Part shown: one piece after another, positions 63,543 to 64,000 of the stretch | Layout: every line of letters begins with the position of its first letter | Numbering within the stretch: the first letter of the stretch is position 1 | Assembly: GCA_016282745.1 (NCBI GenBank) | Contig: JAEELL010000085.1 | Location: 31,966-95,965, forward strand | DNA: 64,000 nt | Direction: 5' to 3' | Origin: Lachnospiraceae bacterium | GTDB lineage: Bacteria; Bacillota; Clostridia; Lachnospirales; Lachnospiraceae | Program-made: the position numbers and the translations under genes | The notes under the pieces: generated by a model | Databases searched by the model: none | Told to the model about the DNA's origin: nothing | Seen by the model: the letters and a program-made list of their open reading frames with translations, nothing else

Positions 63543-63980
63543 CGACTTTGTGCGCAGTTTTCGCACATATTTTTTATCTTTACTTTTTACGAATCAACTT
63601 CATATTTCTGAAAATTTCTGAAAACAAGTTTGCTTGTAACTTTGCTATTATCCTTCTCCTTCTCGATTATGCTTCATCCCCTCACTCACACTATATCACT
63701 TTTTATTTCATTATGCAACATACTATTTGTAAACATTATTATTTTCATTTTTTACTGTTTTCCTCCTTCTGTCTTTCAACATTTATAATTATACATGGTC
63801 ATATGGGATAATTTTCGGACACAATCAAACTTTTTTTACCTGAAAAATATATTTTTAATTCGTAATGTGAAATTTTAAATTCCGCCACTTTTATCTCAAA
63901 ATCACCAAAAACGGAATTTACTCTTGCACATAGTTTTTGATACTATATTCATGGTTATCTGTCTGTCAGAAAGGATAAAC
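63543..63980. other. Gene-poor spacer upstream of recA
   Basis: This 438-base AT-rich stretch has no convincing gene. A small stem tgtgcg/cgcaca (63549-63567) followed by T residues on the plus strand lies against the recA -35 box. A plus-strand frame at 63530-63811 lacks a ribosome site and overlaps the recA promoter. The right part presumably holds the promoter of the gene starting at 63981. Confidence 0.6.
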
Positions 63981-64000
63981 ATGAATAAAAACAAAAACAT
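63981..64000 (+). CDS. Start of a plus-strand gene cut by the right edge
   Basis: An ATG at 63981 follows AAAGGATAAAC at good spacing and encodes MNKNKN before the window ends. A basic start like this often opens a signal peptide, but nothing more can be said. Confidence 0.45.

Noticed and set aside
63530..63811. Plus-strand 93-codon frame upstream of recA
   Set aside because: It overlaps the recA promoter, lacks a ribosome site, and has a Phe/Ile/His-rich composition expected of translated AT-rich non-coding DNA.

Overview
The window looks like a chromosomal segment of a low-GC Gram-positive anaerobe of the Clostridia, most likely a Lachnospiraceae gut or rumen commensal. The grounds are the AT-rich intergenic DNA, strong AGGAGG ribosome sites, the ylb-type and spo/deo-type gene orders, a separate-subunit Na+-pumping biotin decarboxylase locus, the UPF0237/UPF0210 pair, and meso-DAP-type MurE. 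Nearly every gene lies on the minus strand; only tmcAL, the ylbJ-like gene, aroF and a gene beginning at the right edge are on the plus strand.

Layout. (A) 1-8.4 kb is a piece of a conjugative element: a VirD4/TraG coupling ATPase, a Maff2-type small membrane protein, and surface proteins including a 1,374-residue thioester/CnaB adhesin with an SPKTG sorting motif, all behind a small helix-turn-helix gene. Its right end abuts trmD, where rplS would normally follow. (B) 8.6-12.4 kb is the SRP/ribosome operon ylxM-ffh-rpsP-khpA-rimM-trmD, with a textbook promoter and two similar operator-like dyads about five helical turns apart. (C) 12.4-16 kb holds two tandem paralogous membrane proteins and ilvA. 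(D) 16-23.5 kb is ftsY, smc, rnc, acpP, plsX, rpmF and yceD (DUF177): lipid initiation, RNase III, chromosome condensation and SRP receptor. (E) 23.7-37 kb is pta-ackA, divergent tmcAL, the UPF0237/UPF0210 pair, a YycJ-like hydrolase, ylbJ-like, a coiled-coil gene, coaD, rsmD, then rpsA-ispH-cmk and a BaiN-like flavoprotein.

(F) 37-42.7 kb is a five-gene biotin-dependent carboxyltransferase/Na+ pump operon that combines an acyl-CoA carboxyltransferase and an OadA-type subunit with one biotin carrier, a membrane beta subunit and an OadG-like subunit. (G) 42.7-54.9 kb is asnB, murE, two D,D-carboxypeptidases flanking scpBA, an LtaS-type sulfatase, uridine phosphorylase and deoB: wall building, chromosome segregation and nucleoside salvage. 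(H) 55-59.7 kb is aroF, xerD, a SpoIIM-like membrane protein, an ADP-ribose-type Nudix hydrolase and proC, echoing the Bacillus nudF-spoIIM-xerD-deoB-dacF neighbourhood. (I) 60-64 kb is rny, recX and recA with a perfect CGAAC-N4-GTTCG SOS box.

Most of the window is conserved core genome. The most unusual parts are the mobile segment and its junction, the duplicated dyads at ylxM, the doubled membrane-protein modules, the mixed carboxyltransferase locus, and several structured or repeated intergenic stretches (8.5, 23.6, 47.9, 50.7, 58.2 and 59.8 kb). No CRISPR array, tRNA, rRNA or insertion sequence was recognised.
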